Positions 42,250-51,534 of a DNA stretch of 64,000 bases are shown piece after piece; positions within the stretch are counted from its first letter, which is position 1, and every line of letters starts with the position of its first letter. The notes beneath the pieces were generated by a model. It made no database searches. It was not told the origin of the DNA and saw only the letters and a list, made by a program, of their open reading frames with translations. A program made the translations under genes and the position numbers. Origin of the DNA: Urinicoccus timonensis (GTDB lineage Bacteria > Bacillota > Clostridia > Tissierellales > Peptoniphilaceae); NCBI RefSeq assembly GCF_900232945.1, contig NZ_OCTU01000003.1, positions 53,527 through 117,526 on the forward strand, read 5' to 3'.

Positions 42250-43575
42250 ATGAAAGCAATACAGGTTCATGAATTAACCAGCTATATTAAAAGAACCATT
42301 GACATGGACTACTTCCTCACCAACATCCTGGTGGAGGGGGAGCTTAGCAATGTCAAAACCTACCAATCCGGCCATACCTACTTTAATTTAAAGGATGACC
42401 GGGCCAGCCTGCCCTGTATTTTTTTTCGCTGGGAAAAAGAAGATGGAATGTTTTCTTTTAAAGAGGGGGACCGGGTTTTGGTTCGCGGGGGTCTGTCCAT
42501 CTATGAAAAAGAAACCCGGCTAAACCTCTATGTAAAAAGTATGACCAGCAAGGGTCTGGGACCCCTCTATCAAAAATTTCTGGAAACCAAGGAAAAATTA
42601 GAAAAAGAGGGTCTTTTTGACCAAAAGTACAAGCAAAAGATCCCCTCTTTTGTCAAGACTCTTGGTGTGGTGACATCCAGAGATGGGGCCGTCCTAAGGG
42701 ACATTATCCATGTTTTGAAAAGAAGAAACCCTGGCGTGTCCTTGGTTTTATATCCCTCTCAAGTCCAGGGAAACCAGGCTCCTGCCAGCCTAAGAAAGAG
42801 CCTGGGACAGGCCCTGGAGGACCCCCGCTTGGATGTCATTATTATTGGCCGGGGTGGAGGGTCCTTTGAAGACCTTATGGCCTTCCAAGACGAAGACCTG
42901 GCCCGGGATATTTTCTGTGCCAAGACCCCGATTATTTCTGCTGTGGGTCATGAAACGGACTATTCCATTAGCGACTTTGTTGCCGACTACCGGGCTCCAA
43001 CTCCTTCAGCTGCAGCAGAAGTGGCCGTTGCCCAAAAATCAGACCTGGTCCAGGGTCTGGACCTTTTAAAAAGACAGGTAGACCAGGAATTTCGCCATGG
43101 CCTAAACGAGAAAAAGATGGCCCTGGCTCAAGAAAAACTAAAGCTTAGCCACTATTCTCCCGGACAAATTTTGGCAAGAGAGTATGGTCGCCTGGACTTA
43201 AACCGCTTGAAGCTGAAGACAGGGATGGAAAAATTTTGCCAAAAGCAAAAAAACAAGCTAGCTGAAGTCAAGCTCCAGGTGGATTTTTACCATCCCCAAA
43301 AGAGATACCAGAAGGAAAGAGACCGGATGGGCTTTTTCAGAGACCAGGTTGACCAAGCCATGAAAGATTCGATCCAAAAAAGAAGGGGGCACATCTTGGA
43401 CCTGGGCCAAGATTTGGAAAAGATTCAAAAGAACTACCCTCTGGCCTTGATTAAAAAGCAAGGACAGCTGGTTCAATCGGTAAAAGACTTAAGAGACCAA
43501 GACTATGTGGAACTGATTCTAGCCGATGGCTCTAGAGGAGCCCGGATTGAAAGTAAAGGAGACCGCCATGCATGA
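42250..43575 (+). CDS. xseA: Exodeoxyribonuclease VII large subunit
   Basis: XseA cuts single-stranded DNA together with XseB. The start is the ATG after CAGGAG; an upstream in-frame ATG lies in the hairpin. The OB domain (NILVEGELSNVKTYQSGHTYFNLKD) is followed by the catalytic region GVVTSRDGAVLRDI, DVIIIGRGGGSFEDLMAFQDE and SAVGHETDYSISDFVADYRAPTPSAAAE, then a coiled-coil. 441 residues. 8-base overlap with xseB. Confidence 0.95.
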   Translation: MKAIQVHELTSYIKRTIDMDYFLTNILVEGELSNVKTYQSGHTYFNLKDDRASLPCIFFRWEKEDGMFSFKEGDRVLVRGGLSIYEKETRLNLYVKSMTSKGLGPLYQKFLETKEKLEKEGLFDQKYKQKIPSFVKTLGVVTSRDGAVLRDIIHVLKRRNPGVSLVLYPSQVQGNQAPASLRKSLGQALEDPRLDVIIIGRGGGSFEDLMAFQDEDLARDIFCAKTPIISAVGHETDYSISDFVADYRAPTPSAAAEVAVAQKSDLVQGLDLLKRQVDQEFRHGLNEKKMALAQEKLKLSHYSPGQILAREYGRLDLNRLKLKTGMEKFCQKQKNKLAEVKLQVDFYHPQKRYQKERDRMGFFRDQVDQAMKDSIQKRRGHILDLGQDLEKIQKNYPLALIKKQGQLVQSVKDLRDQDYVELILADGSRGARIESKGDRHA

Positions 43576-43795
43576 TGAAATTTCTTATGAAGAAAATTTA
43601 AAGGCCCTGGAAGACTGCCTGGAAAAGCTTCAAAGGGAAGATATTTCTTTGGAAGAGAGCTTTAAGAGCTACCAAGAAGCCCTGGGCTACTACAAAAAGT
43701 GTATGAAAACCCTAAATGACTTGGAAGGCAGACTGGAAGAATACAAGGAAGAAAGCCAAACTTTTGAGAAACTGGAAATAGGTGAAGAGTCTTGA
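43568..43795 (+). CDS. xseB: Exodeoxyribonuclease VII small subunit
   Basis: The 75-residue helical protein has SYEENLKALEDCLEKLQREDISLEESFKSYQEA, the family core. The start at 43568 has AAAGGAG upstream. Overlaps xseA and the following prenyl synthase gene (TTGA). Confidence 0.92.
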   Translation: MHDEISYEENLKALEDCLEKLQREDISLEESFKSYQEALGYYKKCMKTLNDLEGRLEEYKEESQTFEKLEIGEES

Positions 43796-44556
43796 AAGAT
43801 GTAGAAGTTGTTATACTGGAATCTTTAAATTACTTTAAGGATAGTTATATCTACCATCCTATTGAATATGCCCTAATGGCTGGAGGGAAAAGACTTAGAC
43901 CCAGGATCCTATCCCTAGTGGGAGACATCTACCAGGCCCCAGAAGAGGACCTGGAAGTTCTCATGATAGCCCTTGAGTGGATCCACAACTATTCCCTAAT
44001 CCACGATGACTTGCCCGGGATGGATGATGACCACTTCCGCCGGGGCCAACTCACCCTCCATAAAAAATTTGACGAAGCCACAGCCATTTTGGCAGGAGAT
44101 GCCCTCTTAAATGGGGCCAGTGAATTGATCTTACGCCATAGCCTTAGCCTGGAAGGAAAAAGGCTGAAAAACTTTTTACAAGCCGGCTACCTACTTTTAA
44201 AGGCAGCAGGGAGTCATGGCATGATCCAGGGCCAAATGGTGGACCTCCATCCCAGCCTGGACCAGGAAGATTATATGAAAAAAACCAATGAGCTCTTCTA
44301 TGCCGCCTTTATGGCCCCCTTGGTCTTGGTGGAAGCAGATAGCCAGGAAAGGGGAGATATGGAATTATGTGGCCGGAGCTTTGGCAACCTCTTCCAACAC
44401 AAGGACGACCTGGATGACCAAGAATTGGACCACTATAATAAAAAAGACCAGGACATCTTGACAGAAGTCATGGACAAGGCCCTGGAAAGACTGGAAAGTA
44501 AACGGCCTGAAGTCAAGCAGCTGAGAAAATTTATCCAGGAGGCCCTCTATGGCTAA
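43792..44556 (+). CDS. Polyprenyl synthetase family protein (short)
   Basis: The 254-residue protein carries GGKRLRPRIL, the first aspartate motif HDDLPGMDDDHFRRG and the second as HKDDLDD, so allylic diphosphate and IPP condensation is likely. It is shorter than usual FPP/GGPP synthases (about 290-300). The N-terminal helix is reduced and the segment after the second Asp motif, which normally carries a conserved GK, is missing. The start is a TTG overlapping the xseB stop. Between xseB and tlyA this is the usual ispA position, so farnesyl diphosphate synthesis is inferred. Confidence 0.82.
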   Translation: MKDVEVVILESLNYFKDSYIYHPIEYALMAGGKRLRPRILSLVGDIYQAPEEDLEVLMIALEWIHNYSLIHDDLPGMDDDHFRRGQLTLHKKFDEATAILAGDALLNGASELILRHSLSLEGKRLKNFLQAGYLLLKAAGSHGMIQGQMVDLHPSLDQEDYMKKTNELFYAAFMAPLVLVEADSQERGDMELCGRSFGNLFQHKDDLDDQELDHYNKKDQDILTEVMDKALERLESKRPEVKQLRKFIQEALYG

Positions 44557-45358
44557 AGACCGTATTCGGGCAGACCTCTTGGTCTATGAACAGGGTCTAG
44601 CCTCCAGTAGGGAAAAAGCCAAACGGCTCATTATGGCAGGACTTGTAGTTCATGGAAGCGAAAGAATTGACAAGCCCGGTCAGCTTTTAAACCGGGAGGA
44701 CCAGCTCCGCCTCAAGGGCCAGATGAAGTATGTCAGCCGGGGAGGCTACAAGCTGGAAAAAATATTGGAAAATGAAAAAATTGACCTCAAGGGGAAGGTC
44801 TGCATTGATATTGGAGCCTCTACTGGAGGTTTTACCGACTGCATGCTCCAACATGGGGCTAAAAAAGTCTATTGCATTGATGTGGGCTACAACCAATTGG
44901 ACTACAGCCTCCGTCAAAACCCCCAAGTGGTCAATATGGAAAAAGTCAATATCCGCCACTTGGACCCTGAGACCTTTGCAGAAAAGGCAGACTTTATCAG
45001 CATTGACGTCTCCTTTATCTCCTTGGAATTGGTCCTGGATGTAGCTAGAGACCTCTTAAAGGACCAGGGACAAATTTGTGCCCTGGTAAAACCCCAATTC
45101 GAAGCAGGCAAGGACAAGGTTGGCAAGGGGGGCATTGTCCGGGACCCCAAGGTTCACCTGGAAGTACTTAATAAGATGGCCGGACTTTTTAAAGACCTGG
45201 ACCTGGATGTAGAAAAGCTAACCCCTTCTCCCATTCATGGGACCAAGGGAAATATAGAATTTTTAGCCCTCCTGAAAAAGGGCTACCAAGAAAAAGAACT
45301 TGGGCTTGCCCAAATTGTAAAAGATGCTCATGCAAGTGGAGGACAAGATGCTGGTTGA
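44549..45358 (+). CDS. tlyA: TlyA family rRNA 2'-O-methyltransferase
   Basis: The 269-residue protein has an N-terminal S4 RNA-binding domain (RIRADLLVYEQGLASSREKAKRLI) and an FtsJ-like methyltransferase domain: YVSRGGYKLE, IDIGASTGGFTDCMLQ (SAM loop), SIDVSFISLELVL, LVKPQFEAGK. Family members methylate 16S/23S rRNA riboses; older names call them hemolysins. It overlaps its neighbours by 8 and 11 bases. Confidence 0.93.
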   Translation: MAKDRIRADLLVYEQGLASSREKAKRLIMAGLVVHGSERIDKPGQLLNREDQLRLKGQMKYVSRGGYKLEKILENEKIDLKGKVCIDIGASTGGFTDCMLQHGAKKVYCIDVGYNQLDYSLRQNPQVVNMEKVNIRHLDPETFAEKADFISIDVSFISLELVLDVARDLLKDQGQICALVKPQFEAGKDKVGKGGIVRDPKVHLEVLNKMAGLFKDLDLDVEKLTPSPIHGTKGNIEFLALLKKGYQEKELGLAQIVKDAHASGGQDAG

Positions 45359-47024
45359 GTTAAATATAAAAAATTTTGCCATCATTGATGACTTAAGTGT
45401 GGAGTTTTCCAAGGGCTTGAATGTGTTAACAGGAGAGACCGGGTCGGGAAAGTCCATCTTAATCGATGCCCTGGACATGATCTTAGGAGGGCGGGCCAAC
45501 AAAAGTTACATCCGGACAGGATGTTCTTCGGCCTTTGTCCAAGGGGTTTTCTTTAACCAGGAGGCTGGCCTGCAAAAGAGCCTGGAAAGAAACGGCCTGG
45601 CCCAAGAGGACTACTTAACCATTAGCCGGGAAATCTTCCTGGACCGACCCAGCCTTTTAAGAGTCAATGGCCAGGTGATTTCCCTCAACCAGCTCAAGGA
45701 AATTACCGGCCAACTGGTGGACATCTTTGCCCAACATGAGGGCCCGGCCCTTTTGGACAGCCACAAGCAAAAGTTTATCCTAGACTCCTTTGGTGACAAG
45801 GCCCACAGCCACCACCTGGAAGACCTGGCCCGGACCTACGAGACCTACCAGGCCTTGAAAAAGGACCTGGACAAGTTGACCATGGATGACCAAAGTCGGA
45901 TGCGGGAAATTGACCTTTTGGACTTTCAATGCCAAGAAATCCAAGAGGCCCAATTGACCCAGGAGGATGAAGAAGACCTGGTTCAAGACTATAAAAAGCT
46001 GGAAAACCAAGAATCCATCCGGGAGGGCTTGGAACAAAGCCTGCAAAGGCTTCAAAGTTCCTATGAGTCTGTGTCTGCCTTGGACCAAATGGATACAGCC
46101 CTAGCCAATCTCTATAAGATCAGCGACTATGATGAGGAAATCAAGACTTGGGCAGACCAATTGCAAAGTCTTCGTCATGAAGTCCATGAGGTGGGCCAGG
46201 GTTTAAACCGTCTTTTAGAAAATAGTGACCAAGACCCTGAAGCCCTTCGTCTAGTGGAGGACCGCCTTAACCTGGTCAACAACTTAAAGAGAAAGTACGG
46301 AGACAGCGTCCAGGAGATCTTGGCCTACTATGAAGAAAGTCAGGCCCGATTAGAGCTTTTAAAAAACTATGAAGAAGAGGTTAATAAAAAGCACAAGGAC
46401 CTGGAAGAGGCCCATAAAAAACTCCAGGACTTGGCCCAGGTGGTCCACAAGGACCGGGAAACCCTGGCCCAGGCCCTGGAAAAAAGAGTGGAAGATGAAA
46501 TCAGCCAATTAAATTTAAAAGATGCTCGCTTCAAGGTCCACTTGGAAGAAAAAGACCTGGGGCCCGATGGCATGGACCAGGTGGTCTTCTACCTGTCTAC
46601 CAATTTAGGCGAAGACCTAAAGCCCTTGTCCCAAGTGGCATCAGGAGGGGAAATGAGCCGGATGATGCTGGGCTTTAAGAGCATCATTGCAGACCGGGAC
46701 CACATTATGACCCTGGTTTTTGATGAAATTGATGCCGGAATCAGTGGGCAGACAGCCCACATAGTAGGGAAAAAATTAAAGGCCCTGGCCCAGGGACGGC
46801 AAGTTTTGGTGATTTCCCACTTGCCCCAAATGGTTGCCCTGGCCCAAACCCACTACCGGATTGAAAAGACATTAAAGGATGGCAAGATGGTTTCAAATAT
46901 CCGAAAATCCAGTCCCCAAGACCAGGCTTATGAATTAGCCCGCCTGATTAGTTCAGGTGAAATCAATGAAAGCACCCTAGAAACAGCTCGAAGCATGATT
47001 AAGAAAAGCAGGGAGGATCTATGA
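45348..47024 (+). CDS. recN: DNA repair protein RecN
   Basis: This SMC-like ATPase acts in double-strand break repair. The start is chosen at the ATG after GGAGG, giving MLVELNIKNFAIIDDLSVEF. Walker A is TGETGSGKS; a central coiled coil (about 150-400) follows, then the signature LSQVASGGEMSRMMLGFK and Walker B TLVFDEIDAGISG, VISHLPQMVALA. 558 residues. No argR lies between tlyA and recN. Confidence 0.95.
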   Translation: MLVELNIKNFAIIDDLSVEFSKGLNVLTGETGSGKSILIDALDMILGGRANKSYIRTGCSSAFVQGVFFNQEAGLQKSLERNGLAQEDYLTISREIFLDRPSLLRVNGQVISLNQLKEITGQLVDIFAQHEGPALLDSHKQKFILDSFGDKAHSHHLEDLARTYETYQALKKDLDKLTMDDQSRMREIDLLDFQCQEIQEAQLTQEDEEDLVQDYKKLENQESIREGLEQSLQRLQSSYESVSALDQMDTALANLYKISDYDEEIKTWADQLQSLRHEVHEVGQGLNRLLENSDQDPEALRLVEDRLNLVNNLKRKYGDSVQEILAYYEESQARLELLKNYEEEVNKKHKDLEEAHKKLQDLAQVVHKDRETLAQALEKRVEDEISQLNLKDARFKVHLEEKDLGPDGMDQVVFYLSTNLGEDLKPLSQVASGGEMSRMMLGFKSIIADRDHIMTLVFDEIDAGISGQTAHIVGKKLKALAQGRQVLVISHLPQMVALAQTHYRIEKTLKDGKMVSNIRKSSPQDQAYELARLISSGEINESTLETARSMIKKSREDL

Positions 47025-47563
47025 ATTACGAAGAAAGAACCATGAAGTCCAACAAGATCTATGAGGGTCATATCTTAGCCCTCCGGGTGGACACAGTGGA
47101 ATTACCCAATCAAAAATACTCCAAAAGAGAAATTGTAGAGCACGTTGGAGCTGTAGGGGTTGTGGCCATTACAGAGGATGGTCAAGTACTTTTTGTTAGG
47201 CAATACCGCAAGGCGGTGGAAAAAAGCCTATTGGAAATCCCTGCCGGTCTGGTAAATTCTAATGAAGAACCAGGCCTTGCGGCCAAAAGAGAATTGGAAG
47301 AAGAAACAGGCTACACCTGTGACAAGGTGGAATTTATGACTGAATTTTACCCCTCTCCAGGATTTTCTACAGAAAAAATCCACCTCTTTTTGGCTAGAAA
47401 CCTAGTCAAGGGCCAAGCTAATCCAGATGACGATGAATTTTTAGAATTGGAATCCATGCCCTTTGAAGAGGCCTTGCGGAAGGTCTACCTTGGAGAATTT
47501 AGCGATGCCAAAACCATGTTGGCTCTTTTACTGGCAAAAGATTTTATGGAGGAAGTAGAATGA
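47021..47563 (+). CDS. Nudix hydrolase, ADP-ribose pyrophosphatase type
   Basis: The 180-residue enzyme has the Nudix box from G in GLVNSNEEPGLAAKRELEEETGY (REL.EETG core). The upstream VRQYRKAVEKSLLEIPAG and downstream PSPGFSTEKIHLFLA are typical of NudF/ADP-ribose pyrophosphatases. It hydrolyses ADP-ribose or a related nucleotide sugar (family). ATGA overlap with recN and with punA. Confidence 0.9.
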   Translation: MNYEERTMKSNKIYEGHILALRVDTVELPNQKYSKREIVEHVGAVGVVAITEDGQVLFVRQYRKAVEKSLLEIPAGLVNSNEEPGLAAKRELEEETGYTCDKVEFMTEFYPSPGFSTEKIHLFLARNLVKGQANPDDDEFLELESMPFEEALRKVYLGEFSDAKTMLALLLAKDFMEEVE

Positions 47564-48357
47564 ATGCACTAGACTATATCAAGGGAAAAATCAATATTGA
47601 ACCGGAGTTGGGAATTATCTTGGGTTCCGGCCTAGGAGATTTTGCAAAAAACATTGAAGACCCTATCCACATTCCCTTTTCAGAAGTTCCGGATTTTGCT
47701 GCGTCCACTGTCCAAGGGCATGCCGGGGAATTTATCTTTGGCCAGCTCTATGGCAAGAAGGTCGTGGCCATGAATGGTCGAGTCCACTATTATGAAGGCC
47801 ATCCCATTAGCCAAGTGGTCCTACCTGTCAAGGTTATGACAGACCTGGGAATTAAAAATTTAATTGTCACCAATGCAGCTGGAGGAGTCAACAAGGACTT
47901 TAACCCTGGAGACCTGATGATTATTACAGACCATATTAACTTTACCGGAGTCAACCCCTTAATTGGTCCTAATGAAGATGACAAGGGACCTAGGTTCTTG
48001 GATATGAGCGAGACCTATAGCCTGGACTCCATTGCCCTGGCAAAAAAAGTTGCCCGGGAAGAAAATCTGGACCTAAAAGAGGGGGTCTACATGTGGTTTA
48101 CAGGTCCCTGCTATGAAACGGCAGCAGAAGTCCGTCTAGCCAGGACCCTGGGAGCTGATGCAGTAGGCATGAGCACAGTACCAGAAGTCATTATTGCCCA
48201 CCATAGGGGGGTCAAGGTTCTGGGTATATCCCTTATTACCAACCATGCTACAGGGGTTAGCGATGAACCCTTAAGCCATGAGGACGTTGTTCTGGCTTCC
48301 AAAAAGGCAGAGGGACGGTTTAAATTATTAGTAGAAAAGATAGTTCAGGTGATCTAA
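47560..48357 (+). CDS. punA: Purine nucleoside phosphorylase (trimeric type)
   Basis: It phosphorolyses purine (deoxy)nucleosides. The 265-residue sequence shows GIILGSGLGDFA, VQGHAGEFIFG, GRVHYYEGHP, TNAAGGVNKDF, and MWFTGPCYETAAEVR with LGADAVGMSTVPEVI, the trimeric PNP pattern. It overlaps pdp by one base (TAATG). Its sugar phosphate product feeds DeoC after isomerisation. Confidence 0.95.
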   Translation: MNALDYIKGKINIEPELGIILGSGLGDFAKNIEDPIHIPFSEVPDFAASTVQGHAGEFIFGQLYGKKVVAMNGRVHYYEGHPISQVVLPVKVMTDLGIKNLIVTNAAGGVNKDFNPGDLMIITDHINFTGVNPLIGPNEDDKGPRFLDMSETYSLDSIALAKKVAREENLDLKEGVYMWFTGPCYETAAEVRLARTLGADAVGMSTVPEVIIAHHRGVKVLGISLITNHATGVSDEPLSHEDVVLASKKAEGRFKLLVEKIVQVI

Positions 48358-49658
48358 TGCATATTAATGAATTAATCGAAAAGAAAAAACACGGACAAGA
48401 CCTAAGTTCAGAAGAAATCCACTATTGGATCCAAGGCTACTTAAAGGGAGAAATCAAGGACTACCAGGTTTCTGCCCTTTTAATGGCCATTTACTTTCAA
48501 GGCTTAAATGAGAAGGAAACCTACGACTTAACCAATGAACTTCTCCATTCAGGAGACACTGTCGACTTAAGCTCCATCCAGGGCATCAAGGTGGACAAAC
48601 ACTCCACTGGTGGAGTAGGGGATACTACCAGCCTGGTCCTAGGACCCCTAGTAGCTGCAGCCGGCTGTCCTTTTGCCAAGATGAGTGGACGGGGCCTAGG
48701 CCACACTGGCGGAACCCTGGATAAACTAGAGGCCATCCAAGGCCTATCGGTGGACCTGACTGTCCAAGACTTTATCAAGCAAGTCAATGAGATCGGCCTG
48801 GCCATTGCAGGCCAAACAGCCAATATCACTCCGGGAGACAAGAAACTCTATAGTCTAAGGGATGCCACCCAAACCGTAGATAATATTTCCCTTATTGCTG
48901 CCAGTATCTTGAGCAAGAAAATTGCCATTGGATCCGATGCCTTGATTTTGGATGTCAAGGTGGGGGACGGGGCCTTTATGAAGACCAAGGAAGAGGCGGA
49001 AAAACTTTCTTCAGCCCTGGTAAAATTAGGCAAGGCCTTTAACCGCAATGTCATGGCCCTGATTACTTCCATGGAAGAACCCTTGGGACAGGCTGTTGGA
49101 AACTTAATTGAAGTCCAAGAGGCCATCCGGGTCCTAATGGGCCAAGGCCCTCAAGACCTGGAAGACCTCTGTCTGAACCTGGGAGCCAAGGTCCTGGTTC
49201 TGGCCAAAAAGTTTGACCAAGAAGACCAAGCCCTGGAGGCCTTAAAGGAAACCATAGAAAATGGCCAAGCCTTGAACAAGTTCAATGAAATGATCAAGGC
49301 CCAAGGAGCCCAAATAGATGCCCAAGGCCTTTTAGACCAAGACCTTAGCCCCTTGTTGGGTCAAGTTACAGCTCAAGAAGATGGCTACCTGGCCTCTCTT
49401 CATGCTCTAACCATTGGGGAAGCTGCTCGGAGATTAGGGGCTGGCCGCCTGACCATGGAAGATGTCATCGATCCTGGAGCAGGAATCTACCTGGTAAAGA
49501 AAATCGGTCAAAAGGTGACAAAAGGGGAAACCATCCTGGAACTTTACGGCAAGGATTCTTCTGAAATCCAAGAGATTATTAAAGACATCCAGGCAGCTAT
49601 TAGCTATAGCAAGGACCCAGTCCAAGCTCCGACCTTAATCTTGCATGAGGTCCGCTAA
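48357..49658 (+). CDS. pdp: Pyrimidine-nucleoside/thymidine phosphorylase
   Basis: The 433-residue family-II nucleoside phosphorylase has KVDKHSTGGVGDTTSLVLGPL (phosphate loop), KMSGRGLGHTGGTLDKLEAI, DATQTVDNI and IGSDALILDVKVGDGAFMKT. It releases (deoxy)ribose-1-phosphate from uridine/thymidine. The start overlaps punA and the stop overlaps the protease gene (both TAATG). Confidence 0.95.
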   Translation: MHINELIEKKKHGQDLSSEEIHYWIQGYLKGEIKDYQVSALLMAIYFQGLNEKETYDLTNELLHSGDTVDLSSIQGIKVDKHSTGGVGDTTSLVLGPLVAAAGCPFAKMSGRGLGHTGGTLDKLEAIQGLSVDLTVQDFIKQVNEIGLAIAGQTANITPGDKKLYSLRDATQTVDNISLIAASILSKKIAIGSDALILDVKVGDGAFMKTKEEAEKLSSALVKLGKAFNRNVMALITSMEEPLGQAVGNLIEVQEAIRVLMGQGPQDLEDLCLNLGAKVLVLAKKFDQEDQALEALKETIENGQALNKFNEMIKAQGAQIDAQGLLDQDLSPLLGQVTAQEDGYLASLHALTIGEAARRLGAGRLTMEDVIDPGAGIYLVKKIGQKVTKGETILELYGKDSSEIQEIIKDIQAAISYSKDPVQAPTLILHEVR

Positions 49659-50284
49659 TGAATGCCACCATAGAAATTTACGCTTCTAGAATCTTGGCCC
49701 TTTTGGTGGCCATTATCGGTCATGAAATTGCCCACGGCTATGTGGCCTATTTAAACGGAGATACCACGGCCAAACGGGATGGACGTTTGAGCATCAACCC
49801 CATCAACCACATCGACCCCCTGGGTCTGGTCTTTATGATTGTCTTTCGTTTTGGCTGGGCCAAGGCAGTGCCCATTAACCCCTATGCCTTTAAAAAACGG
49901 AAATTGGGCATGATAACCGTATCCCTGGCAGGGGTGGTCTATAACCTAGTTATGGCCTTTATCTTTGCCGGGGTCTTCAGCTACCTCTATTTTCATCCCA
50001 GTGGAAGCCATTTTATCCAACTCTTGGTAGAAAACCTCCTTTGGTACAATATTATGCTGGGGCTCTTTAACCTAGTTCCCCTGCCACCCCTGGATGGGTC
50101 CAAGCTCTTGGCTAGCTTCCTACCCAGGTCTTGGGAGGATAAATTTTACCAGTATGAAAAATATGCCTACCTGGTCTTGGTGGTTGCAATTTTTTCCGGA
50201 GCCATTGACAAGGTCTTGGGTCCAATTTTTAATTGGGTCATTAGTCTCTTTCTAAATTTTTGGGGAAATATTTTCTATGTATGA
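49658..50284 (+). CDS. Site-2 protease-like M50 family membrane peptidase
   Basis: The 208-residue integral membrane protein has the zinc motif HEIAHG (HExxH) in the first membrane segment and NLVPLPPLDGSKLL (third zinc ligand) in a later one. SINPINHIDPLGLV and FGWAKAVPINPYAFKKRK are standard for the YwhC/rhomboid-like bacterial S2P subgroup. It cleaves substrates within the membrane; substrate unknown. Position next to scpA/scpB is common in Firmicutes. Confidence 0.92.
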   Translation: MNATIEIYASRILALLVAIIGHEIAHGYVAYLNGDTTAKRDGRLSINPINHIDPLGLVFMIVFRFGWAKAVPINPYAFKKRKLGMITVSLAGVVYNLVMAFIFAGVFSYLYFHPSGSHFIQLLVENLLWYNIMLGLFNLVPLPPLDGSKLLASFLPRSWEDKFYQYEKYAYLVLVVAIFSGAIDKVLGPIFNWVISLFLNFWGNIFYV

Positions 50285-50993
50285 TGTAGAACTTGATGTC
50301 TACCAGGGCCCCATGGACCTGCTCCTGGACCTGATAAAGAAAAATGAATTGGATATCTATGACATCCCCATAGCCTTTTTAACCACGGAATTTATTCGAG
50401 AAATGAACAGTCGGGACCTGGATATGAATACCCTGTCCTCCTTCCTCCTGATGGCCTCCACTCTTTTGCAAATCAAGTCCAAGCTTCTTTTGCCTAAGAA
50501 GGAAGCCCAGTCTGAGGAAGAAGAGGAAGAAGATCCTCGGGACGCCCTGGTTCGGAGACTTTTGGAATACCAAATCTACAAGGAAGTGGCCCAGGACTTT
50601 AAAGGTCGGGAGGAGGAGGGGCGAAAACTCTTGACCCGCCTACCCCAAGAAATTATTTCCAAGGAGGAGGCCTACCTCCTTCAAGACTTGGAAACCCAGG
50701 ACCTGGTGACTTGTTTTGCCCAAATCCTAGTCAAGTACCAGGACCGGACCAATGAGGAATTAAGACCTATCTATGCAGAAAGGTTCAAGGTCAGCGACTG
50801 CATTGAAAAAATTCGCTTTTGCCTGGTGGACCAAAAGAAGGTATCTTTTGATAGTCTCTTAAGTGACCAGCCCTGTCGGGAAGAGATTATTACAAATTTT
50901 TTGGCCATCTTGGAGTTGGCCAAGGCAGGAGGCTGCCACTTATCCTACCGCCCCCAAGCCAGGGAATTATTTATTGAAAGAAGGGAGGAATAA
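50277..50993 (+). CDS. scpA: Segregation and condensation protein A
   Basis: The kleisin subunit of the SMC complex for chromosome condensation. Its 238 residues have the N-terminal YQGPMDLLLDLIKKNELDIYDIPIAFLTTEFI, an acidic linker (SEEEEEEDPRDALVRRLLEYQIYKE) and a C-terminal winged helix (VSFDSLLSDQPCREEIITNFLAILEL). It overlaps the protease gene by 8 bases. Confidence 0.95.
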   Translation: MYDVELDVYQGPMDLLLDLIKKNELDIYDIPIAFLTTEFIREMNSRDLDMNTLSSFLLMASTLLQIKSKLLLPKKEAQSEEEEEEDPRDALVRRLLEYQIYKEVAQDFKGREEEGRKLLTRLPQEIISKEEAYLLQDLETQDLVTCFAQILVKYQDRTNEELRPIYAERFKVSDCIEKIRFCLVDQKKVSFDSLLSDQPCREEIITNFLAILELAKAGGCHLSYRPQARELFIERREE

Positions 50994-50994
50994 C

Positions 50995-51534
50995 TTGGAA
51001 AAACTTACAGCAGTTTTAGAGGGCATCCTATTTGCCTGGGCAGAGCCCCTGGCCCTGACAGAAATCAGTCGGGTCTTGGATATCCCCCTGCCCCGCCTCT
51101 ATGAAGCGGCAGAAGCATTGGAAAAAAAATATGCCCAAGAAGATTCAGGTCTCAAGTTAATCCAGGTGAAAAACACCCTTCAATTGTCCACCAAAGAGGA
51201 CTGCTTTGAAGAAATTGAAAAATTCTTCGAGGACAAGAAAAAGAAAAACCTCTCCAATGCAGGTCTGGAAAGCCTGGCTATTATTGCCTACAAGCAACCA
51301 GTTACCAAGGTTGAGGTGGAGGACATCCGGGGAGTTCAATGTGACAGCATCATCAGGACCTTAATGAAGATTGGCTATGTAGAGCAAAGAGGGACCCTGG
51401 ACCGGCCTGGCAAGCCCAGCCTTTATGGGACGACAGACCTTTTTTTAAAGAAATTTGGCCTGAAAAGCATCAAAGATCTGCCGGATATTGACCTTTTTAA
51501 GGCAGAGCTTAACTTGGAAGATGAGGAAGAATGA
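50995..51534 (+). CDS. scpB: Segregation and condensation protein B
   Basis: The 179-residue protein with two winged-helix domains partners ScpA. The start is set at the TTG after AAGGGAGG, giving MEKLTAVLEGILFAWAEPL. A longer in-frame reading from 50863 runs inside scpA and is not used. Landmarks are GLESLAIIAYKQPVTKVEVEDIRGV and GTLDRPGKPSLYGTTDLFLKKFGL. Confidence 0.94.
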   Translation: MEKLTAVLEGILFAWAEPLALTEISRVLDIPLPRLYEAAEALEKKYAQEDSGLKLIQVKNTLQLSTKEDCFEEIEKFFEDKKKKNLSNAGLESLAIIAYKQPVTKVEVEDIRGVQCDSIIRTLMKIGYVEQRGTLDRPGKPSLYGTTDLFLKKFGLKSIKDLPDIDLFKAELNLEDEEE

